From Thermoplasmata archaeon (lineage in GTDB: Archaea; Thermoplasmatota; Thermoplasmata; Lutacidiplasmatales; UBA184): a DNA stretch of 13,288 nucleotides. This document shows positions 6,129-13,288 of the stretch, in pieces; the first letter of the stretch is position 1, and each line of letters opens with the position of its first letter. Where the stretch lies: positions 1-13,288 of the forward strand of contig JASHVP010000071.1 of assembly GCA_030044475.1 (NCBI GenBank). The letters run 5' to 3'. The notes below the pieces were generated by a model. It saw nothing but the letters and a program-made list of their open reading frames with translations. It did no database searches and had not been told where the DNA came from. The translations under genes were made by a program, and so were the position numbers.

Positions 6129-8860
6129 CGGTCGCGTCGCTCCTCGCGGTCGTGGGCCCGTCCGCGCACGGGTCGGTCTCGGCCCCGTCGTTCGTCGCGC
6201 CGGCGCTGGTCGGGGGATGCGCCGGAGCGACGGAGAGCGACCCGTTCCACGGCACGCTCACGGTCGAGGGCGGCTCCGTCCCGGCGAACGCGACCGCGGG
6301 CGTCCCGCTCGGCTACGCCTACTGGCTCAACCAGTCGATCGTCGAACAGCCCGGGGACCGGATCCTCGCGAGCTCCTGCGTCGAGGAGAACGGGACGGTC
6401 TCGACCGGGGCCAACGGGAGCTTCGCCGTCGCCATCACCCTCCCCGGCGCGTCGTGCTCCCGGGGCGTCGGCGGAGCGTCCTTCTGCACGGTCTCCTCGG
6501 GGCCGTATCGCGCCACCGTACCGACCCCGACGACCGCGCCTCCCACCGGCTACGCGCTCGGTCGGCAGGTGAACGGGTCGTCCGTCGCCCTCTCGTGGGT
6601 CGACGAGCTGGCGCGCCTGGTCGTCTCACCGGGCGGGTCGATCGAGGTCGCCGCCGGTGCGCCGCGGGCGTTCGCCGCGGTCGGGACGATGGGGAACGGG
6701 ACGCCGAGCCCGCTCCGCCCCACGTTCTCCTGGTGGCTGAATGGGACGGGATGGAACCTCACCGCGCCGGGCGCGGCCTCCGGCGCGGCGACGGTCGTCG
6801 CCCCCGCGGCGTCCGCGGTCGCTCCGCTTGTCGTCGTCGCGAGCGCCGTGGTCGATGGGGTCGTCCTCGCGACCCCCGCGGTCACGGTCAACCTGACGTC
6901 GATCCCGACCGAGCTCGAGTACGCGGAGTTGAACCGGACCTCGATCGACGTCGGCGAGCCCGTGCTCGTCTCCGTCGCGGCGGTCGGGGCTCCGGGCTAC
7001 TCGTACCGGGCGACCGTCGACCCGGGCCTCTCCGCCGCGCCGGTCGACGCCTCCTGCGCCACGGCCCCGACGAACGGGACCGACGACGTCGACTGCACCG
7101 CGCGCGTGACGTATGCCACGGCCGGGACCGCCGACCCGTCGGTCGAGGTCACCAACGGCTACTCGCCGGTCGCGGCGACGATGGCGGCGGTGACCGTCGC
7201 GCCGGGGCCCGAACTTGCGGCGACCCCGGCCGCGCCGGTCGGATACGCCGGCTCTCCCGTGGCGATCTCCCTGGCCCCGATCGACGGGACCGGCACCGGC
7301 CCGTTCACCGGTGCCTGCCTCGCCTCCGGCGCCGGGCCCACGACGTGCGCCCCGGACGCGGGCCCGACCTGGACGTTCGAGCCGACGTACGCGGACCCGG
7401 GGTCGTACCTCGCGCGGGCGTGGGCGCTCGATGCCACGGGCGCGAACGCCTCCCTCTCGGTGCGCGTCACGGTCGTGGCCCCCCTCTCGGTCGCGCCCCC
7501 GTGGCCGACGGAGAACGCGACCGCCGGGGCTCCGCTCGCTCTCGTGAGCCAGGTCGCCGGAGGGGCGTTGCCGGCCCGGTTCTGGTGGAACGCGTCGGAC
7601 GTCGTGGGGACCGTCGACACCGGCTCCCTCACGGCCGACGGACCGCTCGCGCTGACGTTCGTCCCGTCGACCGCGGGCGAGGTCGGGCTCACGCTCACGG
7701 TCGTCGATCGGCTCGGCACGGTCGTCGAGGCCTCCACCACCCTCGTCGTCGCCGTGCCGGCGGCGACGGAACTCCGGGCGGTGACCCTCCCGCCTCCCGG
7801 CCCGGTCGTGGTCGGGACCGGGGCCACGGTCGCCTGGCAAGCGTTCACGGTCTCGGGGACGCCCGCCGCCACCTTCTCCGCCGACGCGGAGATCGCCCTC
7901 ACCGGCCCGAACGGCACGGCGGACGCCGGCTGGGTGAATGCGTCGGGATTCGGCCCGCTCCCCCCGCTCGGGGGCGGGGCGTTTCAGGTTCCCGTCGGCG
8001 CCTGGCAGGACGGGGCGCTCGCCGTCACGGTCACGTTCGCCCGGTCGGGGGCGATGCAGGTCGCGCTCGCGGGGGCGTCCCTGCCGACCCGGCTCCCCCC
8101 GCTCGCGGTGGAGGTCGCCCCGGACGACGCGCGGCTCGTCCTCTCCGCGCCCGACGTCGTCGACGCCGGTCTCCGGACGAACGCCACGCTCTGGCGGGTC
8201 GCCGACCGGTTCGGGGACGCCGTGCCGGGGGCCGCGGTGATCGTCGAGACCGCGACCGCCGGCGCCGAGGCGGACCGGATCGCCCGCGCGTTCTCGACCT
8301 CGGCCGGAGGGTCCGCGGTCTGGGTGAACTGGTCGGACCCCGGGCCGGGCGCGGCGACGGTCACGATCGTCGACGCGGCGGGCGAAGTCCTCTTGGGGCC
8401 GCTCGCGGTCCCCGCCCTCCCGGCCGGCCCCGGGGGGCTCTCCCCGGTCCTCGCGCTCGCGCTGGCGCTCCCGGCGGGGCTCGTCGGGGCGGCGGTCGCC
8501 GCGACCGTCCGCCGCCGTCGACGGGACCCGGACGACGATCCGGAGGCGGCCCTCGCCCGGCTCGCTGAGGGCCGCTCGGAGGTCGTCGCGCTCGTGCGCC
8601 GGCGCGGACCGTCCACGGTCGGGGAGCTGGAACGGTCGTGGGAGGACGGGCGCGCGCCCCCGGACCTCGCCGACTGGATCGGGGCGCTGGTGAGCGACGG
8701 GACGCTCGGGGCGATCGTCGGGTCCGACGGCGTCGCCCGGTTCGCCCTCGCCCCCGGGCCCGTCGGACGCCCGCGGGTCGACGTCGACGCCGCCGCGTTC
8801 GACGACGGATTGGCGCGGCGCGCCGCGGCGACCGAGGACGAGCGCGCGCCGCCCGACTGA
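6080..8860 (+). CDS. Secreted Ig-like surface protein with one TM anchor and cytoplasmic winged-helix-like tail, 926 aa
   Basis: A signal peptide is visible: the basic start MAVHR, then the hydrophobic segment WALAAVAVASLLAVVG, with cleavage probably near ASA-like residues about 30-35. Residues about 45-780 are a Val/Ala/Thr/Gly-rich beta-sandwich array of PKD/Ig type. It has many N-glycosylation sequons (for example NAT, NQS, NGT, NLT, NAS, NWS) and eight cysteines in four close pairs (C47/C100, C126/C136, C326/C339, C413/C423), which suggests disulfides outside the cell. One transmembrane helix (about 786-810, VLALALALPAGLVGAAVAA) is followed by RRRRR as a stop-transfer signal. The last 115 residues lie in the cytoplasm, and SEVVALVRRRGPSTVGELER, then DLADWIGALVSDGTL and a short hairpin, resemble a winged helix. 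It could be adhesive, structural, or a one-piece sensor. It ends four bases before the convergent glyA stop. Confidence 0.85.
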   Translation: MAVHRSGTAAWALAAVAVASLLAVVGPSAHGSVSAPSFVAPALVGGCAGATESDPFHGTLTVEGGSVPANATAGVPLGYAYWLNQSIVEQPGDRILASSCVEENGTVSTGANGSFAVAITLPGASCSRGVGGASFCTVSSGPYRATVPTPTTAPPTGYALGRQVNGSSVALSWVDELARLVVSPGGSIEVAAGAPRAFAAVGTMGNGTPSPLRPTFSWWLNGTGWNLTAPGAASGAATVVAPAASAVAPLVVVASAVVDGVVLATPAVTVNLTSIPTELEYAELNRTSIDVGEPVLVSVAAVGAPGYSYRATVDPGLSAAPVDASCATAPTNGTDDVDCTARVTYATAGTADPSVEVTNGYSPVAATMAAVTVAPGPELAATPAAPVGYAGSPVAISLAPIDGTGTGPFTGACLASGAGPTTCAPDAGPTWTFEPTYADPGSYLARAWALDATGANASLSVRVTVVAPLSVAPPWPTENATAGAPLALVSQVAGGALPARFWWNASDVVGTVDTGSLTADGPLALTFVPSTAGEVGLTLTVVDRLGTVVEASTTLVVAVPAATELRAVTLPPPGPVVVGTGATVAWQAFTVSGTPAATFSADAEIALTGPNGTADAGWVNASGFGPLPPLGGGAFQVPVGAWQDGALAVTVTFARSGAMQVALAGASLPTRLPPLAVEVAPDDARLVLSAPDVVDAGLRTNATLWRVADRFGDAVPGAAVIVETATAGAEADRIARAFSTSAGGSAVWVNWSDPGPGAATVTIVDAAGEVLLGPLAVPALPAGPGGLSPVLALALALPAGLVGAAVAATVRRRRRDPDDDPEAALARLAEGRSEVVALVRRRGPSTVGELERSWEDGRAPPDLADWIGALVSDGTLGAIVGSDGVARFALAPGPVGRPRVDVDAAAFDDGLARRAAATEDERAPPD

Positions 8861-8864
8861 GCCG

Positions 8865-10157
8865 CTACGCCGGCTCGCAGCCGACGAGGTCGTAGTACCG
8901 GTACGCGGCCTCGCCGGCGGCGAAGCAGTACCGCACCGTCGTGAACCCGGACTTCAGCTCGGCGGCGGCCGCGCGGACCTCCTCCGGCGAGCGGCCCCGG
9001 TGGAGCAGGTCGTCGAAGAGGCCGGCGATCCGCTCCATCTCCCGCGGGCCCATCCCGACGCGGGTCACCTCGGGGCTCCCGAGCCGGACGCCGCCCGGGT
9101 GCTTCGGGCTCCTGTCGCCGGGGAGCAGGTTCTTGTTCGCGATGACCCCCGCGTCGGCGAGTCGCCGCGCGACCGCCTCGCCGCCGCCCTCCGCCTCGAC
9201 GCGGACGGCGATGGTGTGGGACCGGGTGAACCCGAGGGACGGCGCCAGCACGTCGAACCCCTTGTCGTGGAGCGCCTGGGCGAGCGCGCGGGCGTTCTCG
9301 ACCGTCCGGGCGGCGTAGTCGCGGCCGAACTCGAGCTGCTCGGCGAGGCTGACGGCGAGCGCGGCCATCGCGTTCAGGTGGTGGTTGCTGGTGACGCCGG
9401 GGAACGCCCCCGACTGGAGCTTCTTCTCGAGCTCGGGGTCGGTCGCGGTGCCGAGCAGGATCCCGTGCTGCGGGCCGGGGAGCGTCTTGTGGGTGGAGGC
9501 GGAGAGGACCTGGCAGCCCTCGTGCAGCGGGTCCTGGAACTGCCCGCCGGCGATCAGCCCGAGGACGTGCGCCCCGTCGTACCAGCCGCGGGCGCCGATC
9601 TCCTCGAGCGTCGGGCGGAGCTCGTCGAGCGGCATCGGGAACAGGAACAGCGACAGGCCGAACAGGCAGGTCTTCGGCCGGACGGCGCGGAGGATCTCCC
9701 GCGTGCGCGGCACGTCGACCGTCATCCGCTCCGGGTCCCACGCGTAGTAGACCGGCTTCACGCCGCGCAGGCCGAACGCGCCGAAGCCGGCGCTCGAGAT
9801 GTGGGCCCCGTCGGCGAGCCGGCTCGTGCCGACGAGGTCGCCCGGCTCGGTGAGCGCCTTCAGCACGGCGAGGTTCGCGACCGTCCCCGACGTCGGGCGG
9901 ACGTCCGCGAACGAGCACCGGAACAGCCGCTTCGCCAGCGCGAGGCAGAGCGTCTCGACCTGGTCGACCTGCTCGTTCCCCTCGTAGTACCGGTCGCCCG
10001 GGAGCCCCTCGGCGTACCGGGAATGGAGGTCGGAGATCAGGAGCTCCTTCGCGTACGGGGAGAGGAGGTTCTCGGAGGCGATCAGCGGGATCGCCCGTTC
10101 GAACCGGGTCGAGTGCTGGCGGACCAGGTCGCGGACGGTCCGGACGCTCCGCGCCAT
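8865..10157 (-). CDS. glyA: Serine hydroxymethyltransferase, archaeal type
   Basis: This PLP enzyme interconverts serine and glycine while loading a one-carbon unit onto a folate or tetrahydromethanopterin carrier; it is cytoplasmic and usually a dimer. Signatures in order are IPLIASENLLSP, RYAEGLPGDRYYEGNEQVD, RPTSGTVANL, WYDGAHVLGLIAGGQFQDPL, the PLP-lysine motif STHKTLPGPQHG (K224 from this start), GVTSNHHLNAMAAL and HPGGVRLGSPEVTRVGMG. All the key regions are intact and the length is normal. I place the start at ATG 10157 because family members begin about 25 residues before IASEN. In-frame GTG codons at 10262 and 10235 would add a low-complexity leader. The 10262 codon is unlikely because it lies about 15 bases from the shared TATA box, but 10235 remains possible. 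Confidence 0.95.
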   Translation of the reverse strand: MARSVRTVRDLVRQHSTRFERAIPLIASENLLSPYAKELLISDLHSRYAEGLPGDRYYEGNEQVDQVETLCLALAKRLFRCSFADVRPTSGTVANLAVLKALTEPGDLVGTSRLADGAHISSAGFGAFGLRGVKPVYYAWDPERMTVDVPRTREILRAVRPKTCLFGLSLFLFPMPLDELRPTLEEIGARGWYDGAHVLGLIAGGQFQDPLHEGCQVLSASTHKTLPGPQHGILLGTATDPELEKKLQSGAFPGVTSNHHLNAMAALAVSLAEQLEFGRDYAARTVENARALAQALHDKGFDVLAPSLGFTRSHTIAVRVEAEGGGEAVARRLADAGVIANKNLLPGDRSPKHPGGVRLGSPEVTRVGMGPREMERIAGLFDDLLHRGRSPEEVRAAAAELKSGFTTVRYCFAAGEAAYRYYDLVGCEPA

Positions 10158-10273
10158 CTCCCCGGGCGCCGGGGGGTCCGCCGTCGGGAACGGCGCCCCC
10201 ACCCCTCCGGTTCCACTGGAACGATCGGCGGCCACGTCCCGCGCTCCCGTGGCGCCCGCCACCCCCTCGAACG

Positions 10274-10280
10274 CATATAG
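10274..10280. promoter_or_regulatory. Shared, near-palindromic TATA box between glyA and the thioesterase gene
   Basis: CATATAG reads as a TATA box in either direction. On + it predicts a start near 10303, four bases before the ATG at 10307, so that message would be almost leaderless. On - it predicts a start near 10251, downstream of the GTG at 10262 and upstream of the GTG at 10235 and the ATG at 10157. No other AT-rich element lies in the gap. Confidence 0.65.
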
Positions 10281-10306
10281 GGAGGTCGGGCGTCCCCGAC
10301 CACCCG

Positions 10307-10762
10307 ATGGCCGAACCGACCTCCGACGCCGTCCGTCCGTGGCCGGTGCGCCGCCGGTTCTACGTCCCGTACCACGACGTCGACGTGCTGGACCACCTGA
10401 ACCACGCGGCGTACTTTCCGATGATGGAGACGCTCCGGTGCGACTACTACCTGCCCCGCTCCGGTGCGATCGACCCGGCGCGGCTCGACATCATCATCGC
10501 CGAGGCGACGTGCCGCTACCTCGCCCCCGTCGGCTACGGTTCGGAACTGCTCGGCGAGGTCGCTCCGGCGCGGCCGCTCGGCCGGACCAGCTTCGGCCTG
10601 CTGTACCGGTTCGCGGACGGACGGACCGGCACGACGACGGCCCGGGGACGCACGGTCGTGGTGACGTACGACTACGCCCGCGGAGCGAAGAAGGAGATCC
10701 CGCGGCCGCTCCGGACCATCCTGGAGCGCGACCTCGTGGACCCGGCGTCCGAGGGCTGGTAG
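10307..10762 (+). CDS. Hot-dog fold acyl-CoA thioesterase (4HBT family), 151 aa
   Basis: This is a single-domain hot-dog protein that probably hydrolyses an acyl-CoA thioester in the cytoplasm as a dimer or tetramer. Residues 20-37 carry the family motif with exact spacing: D24, D26, H30, N32 and Y36 (D-x-D-x3-H-x-N-x3-Y). They are followed by the long helix MMETLRCDYY and the strands of the second half (IIIAEATCRYLAP, GRTSFGLLYRF, RTVVVTYDY). The length is typical. The message is predicted to be nearly leaderless. The substrate cannot be told from sequence. It diverges from glyA, with no evident metabolic link. Confidence 0.88.
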   Translation: MAEPTSDAVRPWPVRRRFYVPYHDVDVLDHLNHAAYFPMMETLRCDYYLPRSGAIDPARLDIIIAEATCRYLAPVGYGSELLGEVAPARPLGRTSFGLLYRFADGRTGTTTARGRTVVVTYDYARGAKKEIPRPLRTILERDLVDPASEGW

Positions 10763-10804
10763 CGGCCGCGGGTTCCACGCGCAACGGGGGGGTGGGGGGG
10801 CCCC

Positions 10805-11098
10805 TCAGAACCCGGGATGCGCCGGCGGCTCGGCGATCAGGGGCGGGGGCCACGGGATCGCTTCGGGCCGGTCGCTCCCGTCCGGGACCGTCTCGACCCG
10901 GTAGACGACGCCGGTGCCGCGCAGCGCCTCGTGGACCTTCGCGAGGACGCTCCGGAACTCGTCGACCGTCTTCCACTCGAAGACGAGGTCGTGCGGGCCG
11001 CGGATGAACGAGAGCCCGGCCGAGCGGCGGACCCGCTCGGCGATCTCGAGGGGGGAGGTCCCCTCGGGGGAGAAGTAGAGGTCGATGTAGCTGTGCAT
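10805..11098 (-). CDS. Stand-alone RAM-like (Lrp/AsnC ligand-binding-type) protein, 97 aa
   Basis: The predicted order is beta-alpha-beta-beta-alpha-beta: HSYIDLYFS, then SPLEIAERVRRSAGL, SFIRGPHDLVFEWKT, VDEFRSVLAKVHEALRG, and VVYRVETV. This is the ferredoxin-like RAM fold found at the C-terminus of Lrp/AsnC regulators, and GPHDLVFEWKTVDEF matches the family's G-x-x-D-hydrophobic strand plus helix. No DNA-binding domain is attached. The last 20 residues are Pro-rich. Free RAM proteins are known to bind amino acids and can modify Lrp oligomers. That role here is inference from fold pattern, not from close recognition. The ATG at 11098 lies about 34 bases after a TATA element. Confidence 0.65.
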   Translation of the reverse strand: MHSYIDLYFSPEGTSPLEIAERVRRSAGLSFIRGPHDLVFEWKTVDEFRSVLAKVHEALRGTGVVYRVETVPDGSDRPEAIPWPPPLIAEPPAHPGF

Positions 11099-11132
11099 CG
11101 GGGGACGGCAGCGGTAGAGACGCCGCGGCCCC

Positions 11133-11142
11133 CTACTTAATC
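11133..11142 (-). promoter_or_regulatory. TATA box of the RAM-like gene
   Basis: On the minus strand this reads GATTAAGTAG in GC-rich surroundings. It predicts a transcript start near 11112 and a short leader to the ATG at 11098. It begins about 20 bases after the 3' end of the SRP RNA, so the two genes can be expressed separately. Confidence 0.6.
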
Positions 11143-11160
11143 CTCTCGCACGAACTCGGA

Positions 11161-11475
11161 GTGCTAGGCCGGCAGGATTGCCGTCCGGGGAAGCGGCGCG
11201 TTGCTCCCGCTGGCTCCTCGGCCCCGTCGCCCCGCCAGCGTCGACGGGTCACGGTAAGGCTGCTCCCGTCAGGACCTGACCCGGTGCCCGTGATGGATAC
11301 CCGCTAGGGCGCTCCTCCGAGCGCTCGTCGCGGGGCCCGCGGCCCAGCGGAACAGAGCGTCTACGAAACCGAACGAGACGCGCCACTCCTCCGAACGTCG
11401 CTCCTGCCTGTCACCCCCGCTAAGGACGGTTTCGGTGTGTAAGGGGACGCCCAACCCCCCGGTCCAGCCTAGCGG
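11161..11475 (-). ncRNA. ffs: Signal recognition particle RNA (7S RNA), archaeal type
   Basis: This is the RNA scaffold of SRP, which with SRP19 and SRP54 targets nascent proteins to the membrane. On minus, the 5' end CGCTAGGC pairs with the 3' end GCCTAGC, giving the archaeal closing helix 1. The Alu-domain part GGGGGGTTGGGCGTCCCC then ACCGAAACC follows the archaeal pattern. The S domain holds the nearly invariant helix 8: GTCAGGTCC, loop TGAC, then GGGAGCAGCC (11280-11258). Helix 6 is capped by GGAG (11318-11315), a GNAR loop expected to bind SRP19. The length of about 315 bases is normal for archaea. The helix 8 loop is of the URRC rather than GNRA class. The usual UGUNR of the Alu domain reads TTACA here. 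The ends may be off by a few bases. Confidence 0.93.
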
Positions 11476-11494
11476 ACCAACGACGGCGGGGGTC

Positions 11495-11502
11495 GTACTT
11501 AG
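11495..11502 (-). promoter_or_regulatory. TATA-like element of the SRP RNA gene
   Basis: CTAAGTAC on the minus strand is centred about 24 bases before the inferred SRP RNA 5' end at 11475. It lies in the 49-base gap after the upstream coiled-coil gene's stop, so the RNA has its own promoter. Confidence 0.6.
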
Positions 11503-11524
11503 CGCTTCGTCTGCCGGCGGGGGC

Positions 11525-13288
11525 CTATCGGATGTGCTCCAGGCTGAACGAGCCGAGGTTGAACGACCGCTTGGTGAACGTGTAGCCGACCCAGCTGCGG
11601 GCCTGCGCCTCGCCGAGCCCGCGGACCGAGAGGAACGTCTTCAGCTGCTCGACCTTGAGGTTCACCGAGCCGTCGACCATGTGCTCGAGGGTCTCGAGGT
11701 CCGACTCCGGGTGCATCCCGCTGTCCAGCACGTAGTAGGCGGCCGCGCCGTCGATCTTCCGGCGGCCGACGAACGGCTGGAGGAAGCGGAACGTCGCGGT
11801 CGAGTCGAGGTACGCCGTGAGCGTCGAGACCGACTCGAAGATCAGCCGGTACGTCGAGAACGTCTCCTTGAGCTCCTCCGCGAAGGCGTTCACCGTCTGG
11901 CCGAGCTGCTCGAGGACCCCCTTGTCGGTCGACGAGAGGAGCCGGGCGCCCGGTCCGGAGGCGGTCGCCCCGACGGAGCGGGAGTACAGGTCGGCGTACC
12001 GGACCATCCCCTTCCGCTCCGCGTCCGGGAGGCCGGGGAAGAGGCCCGCGAGGTCGTCCCGGACCTGGCCGAACGTCTTGTCCGCCACGACCCAGATCGA
12101 CGGGATCCCGGCGCGCAGCCCCTCGACCGAGAAGAGGCGGGCGAGCACGTCCTTCCCCGTGTGGGCCGGACCGTTGACGAGGATCTGGGCGCCGGTCGGG
12201 TACCCGCCGTAGAGCAGGTCGTCGAGCCGCCGGACCCCGCTCTTCACCTTCGTCTCCTGGGCGGCGGCGACGCTGTCGGCGTGCATCCGGTCGGCCTCCA
12301 CCTCGGCGGCGCGGCCGGCCATCTGCTCGAGCTCCGAGACCCGGGCGCGCAGGTGCTCCTCCCGGGCCTTGAGCTCCGCCTCCTTCTGCGAGAGCTCGTG
12401 GCGGAGGTCGTCCATCCGCTGCGCCTCGCTCGCCCCGGCGACGCCGGTGGCGCCGATCTCCCGGCGCAGCTCCTCGAGGCGGCGCGCCTCGATGTCGAGC
12501 GCCTGGCGGCGCGTTTGGAGCTGCGTCTCGTAGGCGCCGAGCTCTCGTTCCTTGTACTCGAGCGGGCCGCGCCGACGGTCGAGCTCCTCGGCCGCGATGC
12601 GGATCTCCTCGAACTTCGTGCGCAGCTCGTTCTCGCGGGCGACGAGGTCCTTCTCGCGGTCGCCGACCTCCTCGAAGCGGCGCGCGACCTCCGCGTCGAC
12701 CGGGGCGCCGCCCCGACCGACCAGCGTCTCGCGCTGGCGGGCGCGCTCCGTCTCGCCGGTCAGGTTCCGGACCTCCCCCTCGAGCTGGACGATGCGGCGG
12801 CGCAGCTCGGTCTCCCGCTCGACGTAGTCGTGCTCGCGCTGGGCGAACTCCTCGCGGAGCCGCTCGTCGACGTCGCGGGTCGCCTTCTCCACCGCGTCGG
12901 CCGCGTCCTTGGCGGAGAACCCGCCCGCGCCCGTCGCTCCGGCGGCCGGGACCTTCCCCTCGACGCTCTCGAGCGCGAGGAGGCGGAGCCGCAGCTCGGC
13001 GAGCTCGTCGTCCTTCGCGCGGATCGCGATCTCCCGCTCCTTCGCCTCGCGCGAGCGGACGTACTTGATCACGGCGATCGAGCCCCGCTTGACGTGCTCG
13101 ACCTCGTCCTCGAGCTGCTTCCGCTTCGCCCGCTCGTCGAACAGCTGCCGCTGGAACTCCTGGACCTCCTGGATCATCGCGGCCGGGTCGAACTGGTCGC
13201 TCTTGACGCGGTCCAAGAGCCCGGTGAGCCACCGGACGACGGTCTCCTCCCGCTCTAGGACCGGGGCGAGCTGCGAGGCATCGGCGGG
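11525..13288 (-). CDS. Coiled-coil KaiC/RecA-like ATPase, N-terminus beyond window
   Basis: 587 residues are visible. The frame is open to the right edge, with sensible sequence (for example LEREETVVRWLTGLLDRVKS) before the first in-window start-like codon, a TTG at 13216, so the true start lies outside. About 320 residues of heptad-rich, Glu/Arg-rich coiled coil are followed by a RecA/KaiC-like domain beginning SGVRRLDDLLYGGYPTGAQI. The P-loop is GPAHTGKD: the residue after Lys is Asp, not Thr/Ser (codon GAC at 12151-12149). The expected Walker B Asp position reads LIFESVSTL, with Glu. Nucleotide binding or hydrolysis may therefore be altered. Relatives include KaiC-like, FlaH/ArlH and GvpD proteins, and the coiled coil suggests a structural or DNA/membrane-associated scaffold. 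The role is unknown. It ends 50 bases before the SRP RNA on the same strand. Confidence 0.82.
   Translation of the reverse strand, partial: PADASQLAPVLEREETVVRWLTGLLDRVKSDQFDPAAMIQEVQEFQRQLFDERAKRKQLEDEVEHVKRGSIAVIKYVRSREAKEREIAIRAKDDELAELRLRLLALESVEGKVPAAGATGAGGFSAKDAADAVEKATRDVDERLREEFAQREHDYVERETELRRRIVQLEGEVRNLTGETERARQRETLVGRGGAPVDAEVARRFEEVGDREKDLVARENELRTKFEEIRIAAEELDRRRGPLEYKERELGAYETQLQTRRQALDIEARRLEELRREIGATGVAGASEAQRMDDLRHELSQKEAELKAREEHLRARVSELEQMAGRAAEVEADRMHADSVAAAQETKVKSGVRRLDDLLYGGYPTGAQILVNGPAHTGKDVLARLFSVEGLRAGIPSIWVVADKTFGQVRDDLAGLFPGLPDAERKGMVRYADLYSRSVGATASGPGARLLSSTDKGVLEQLGQTVNAFAEELKETFSTYRLIFESVSTLTAYLDSTATFRFLQPFVGRRKIDGAAAYYVLDSGMHPESDLETLEHMVDGSVNLKVEQLKTFLSVRGLGEAQARSWVGYTFTKRSFNLGSFSLEHIR

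Noticed and set aside
10249..11007. Alternative-frame + ORF over the thioesterase
   Set aside because: The hot-dog gene in another frame carries the full family motif; this frame does not.
11435..13258. Long + strand ORF opposite the coiled-coil ATPase
   Set aside because: Its Leu/Arg/Glu/Val-rich translation mirrors the repetitive codons of the coiled coil, and it would also run through the SRP RNA promoter.
1..13288. CRISPR arrays, transposases, integrases, att sites, tRNA or rRNA genes
   Set aside because: I looked for regular direct repeats, IS-type inverted ends and conserved RNA motifs and saw none besides the SRP RNA.

Overview
This window is a very G+C-rich stretch of archaeal chromosome. 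The archaeal assignment rests on three things seen in the sequence: AT-rich TATA-type promoter elements about 25 bases ahead of predicted transcript starts, an archaeal-type signal recognition particle (SRP) RNA with a 5'/3' closing helix, and an archaeal-style protein set (archaeal serine hydroxymethyltransferase, HxlR regulator, ThpR-type 2H phosphoesterase, KaiC/RecA-like coiled-coil ATPase, large Ig-like cell-surface protein). My best guess at lineage is a high-GC Thermoplasmatota. That is inference; the proteins are not acidic enough overall to suggest a haloarchaeon.

Layout, left to right. (1) 1-1220: a hypothetical protein on + meets another hypothetical on - tail to tail. The window edge lies in one arm of a 51-base inverted repeat whose second arm codes for the C-terminus of the first protein. 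(2) 1221-1843: an AT-rich divergent promoter and an HxlR-family regulator. (3) 1844-2539: about 700 bases with no convincing gene but with several strong hairpins. The best is a perfect 13-bp stem enclosing a second stem, about 26 bases downstream of a TATA-like element; I propose it as a small structured RNA gene. (4) 2540-6128: three overlapping ORFs on +, joined by 4-base stop/start overlaps. They encode an uncharacterised 102-residue protein, an 851-residue TraD/VirD4/HerA-like DNA-pumping ATPase carrying a winged-helix segment and a PD-(D/E)XK-like segment, and a ThpR-type RNA 2',3'-cyclic phosphodiesterase with a shortened N-terminus. (5) 6080-8860: a 926-residue secreted, membrane-anchored Ig-like surface protein ending in a cytoplasmic winged-helix-like domain. 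(6) 8865-10762: serine hydroxymethyltransferase (-) and a hot-dog thioesterase (+), diverging from one shared TATA box. (7) 10805-11524: a stand-alone RAM-like (Lrp ligand-binding) protein and the SRP RNA, both on -. (8) 11525-13288: a coiled-coil KaiC-like ATPase on -, whose N-terminus lies beyond the right edge.

The SRP RNA, serine hydroxymethyltransferase and thioesterase are housekeeping genes. The part most likely to hold an undescribed system is 1900-6130: a candidate structured RNA followed by the coupled small protein, DNA translocase/nuclease-like protein and 2H phosphoesterase. Co-translation suggests that the three proteins are needed together. Their joint function cannot be read from sequence alone.
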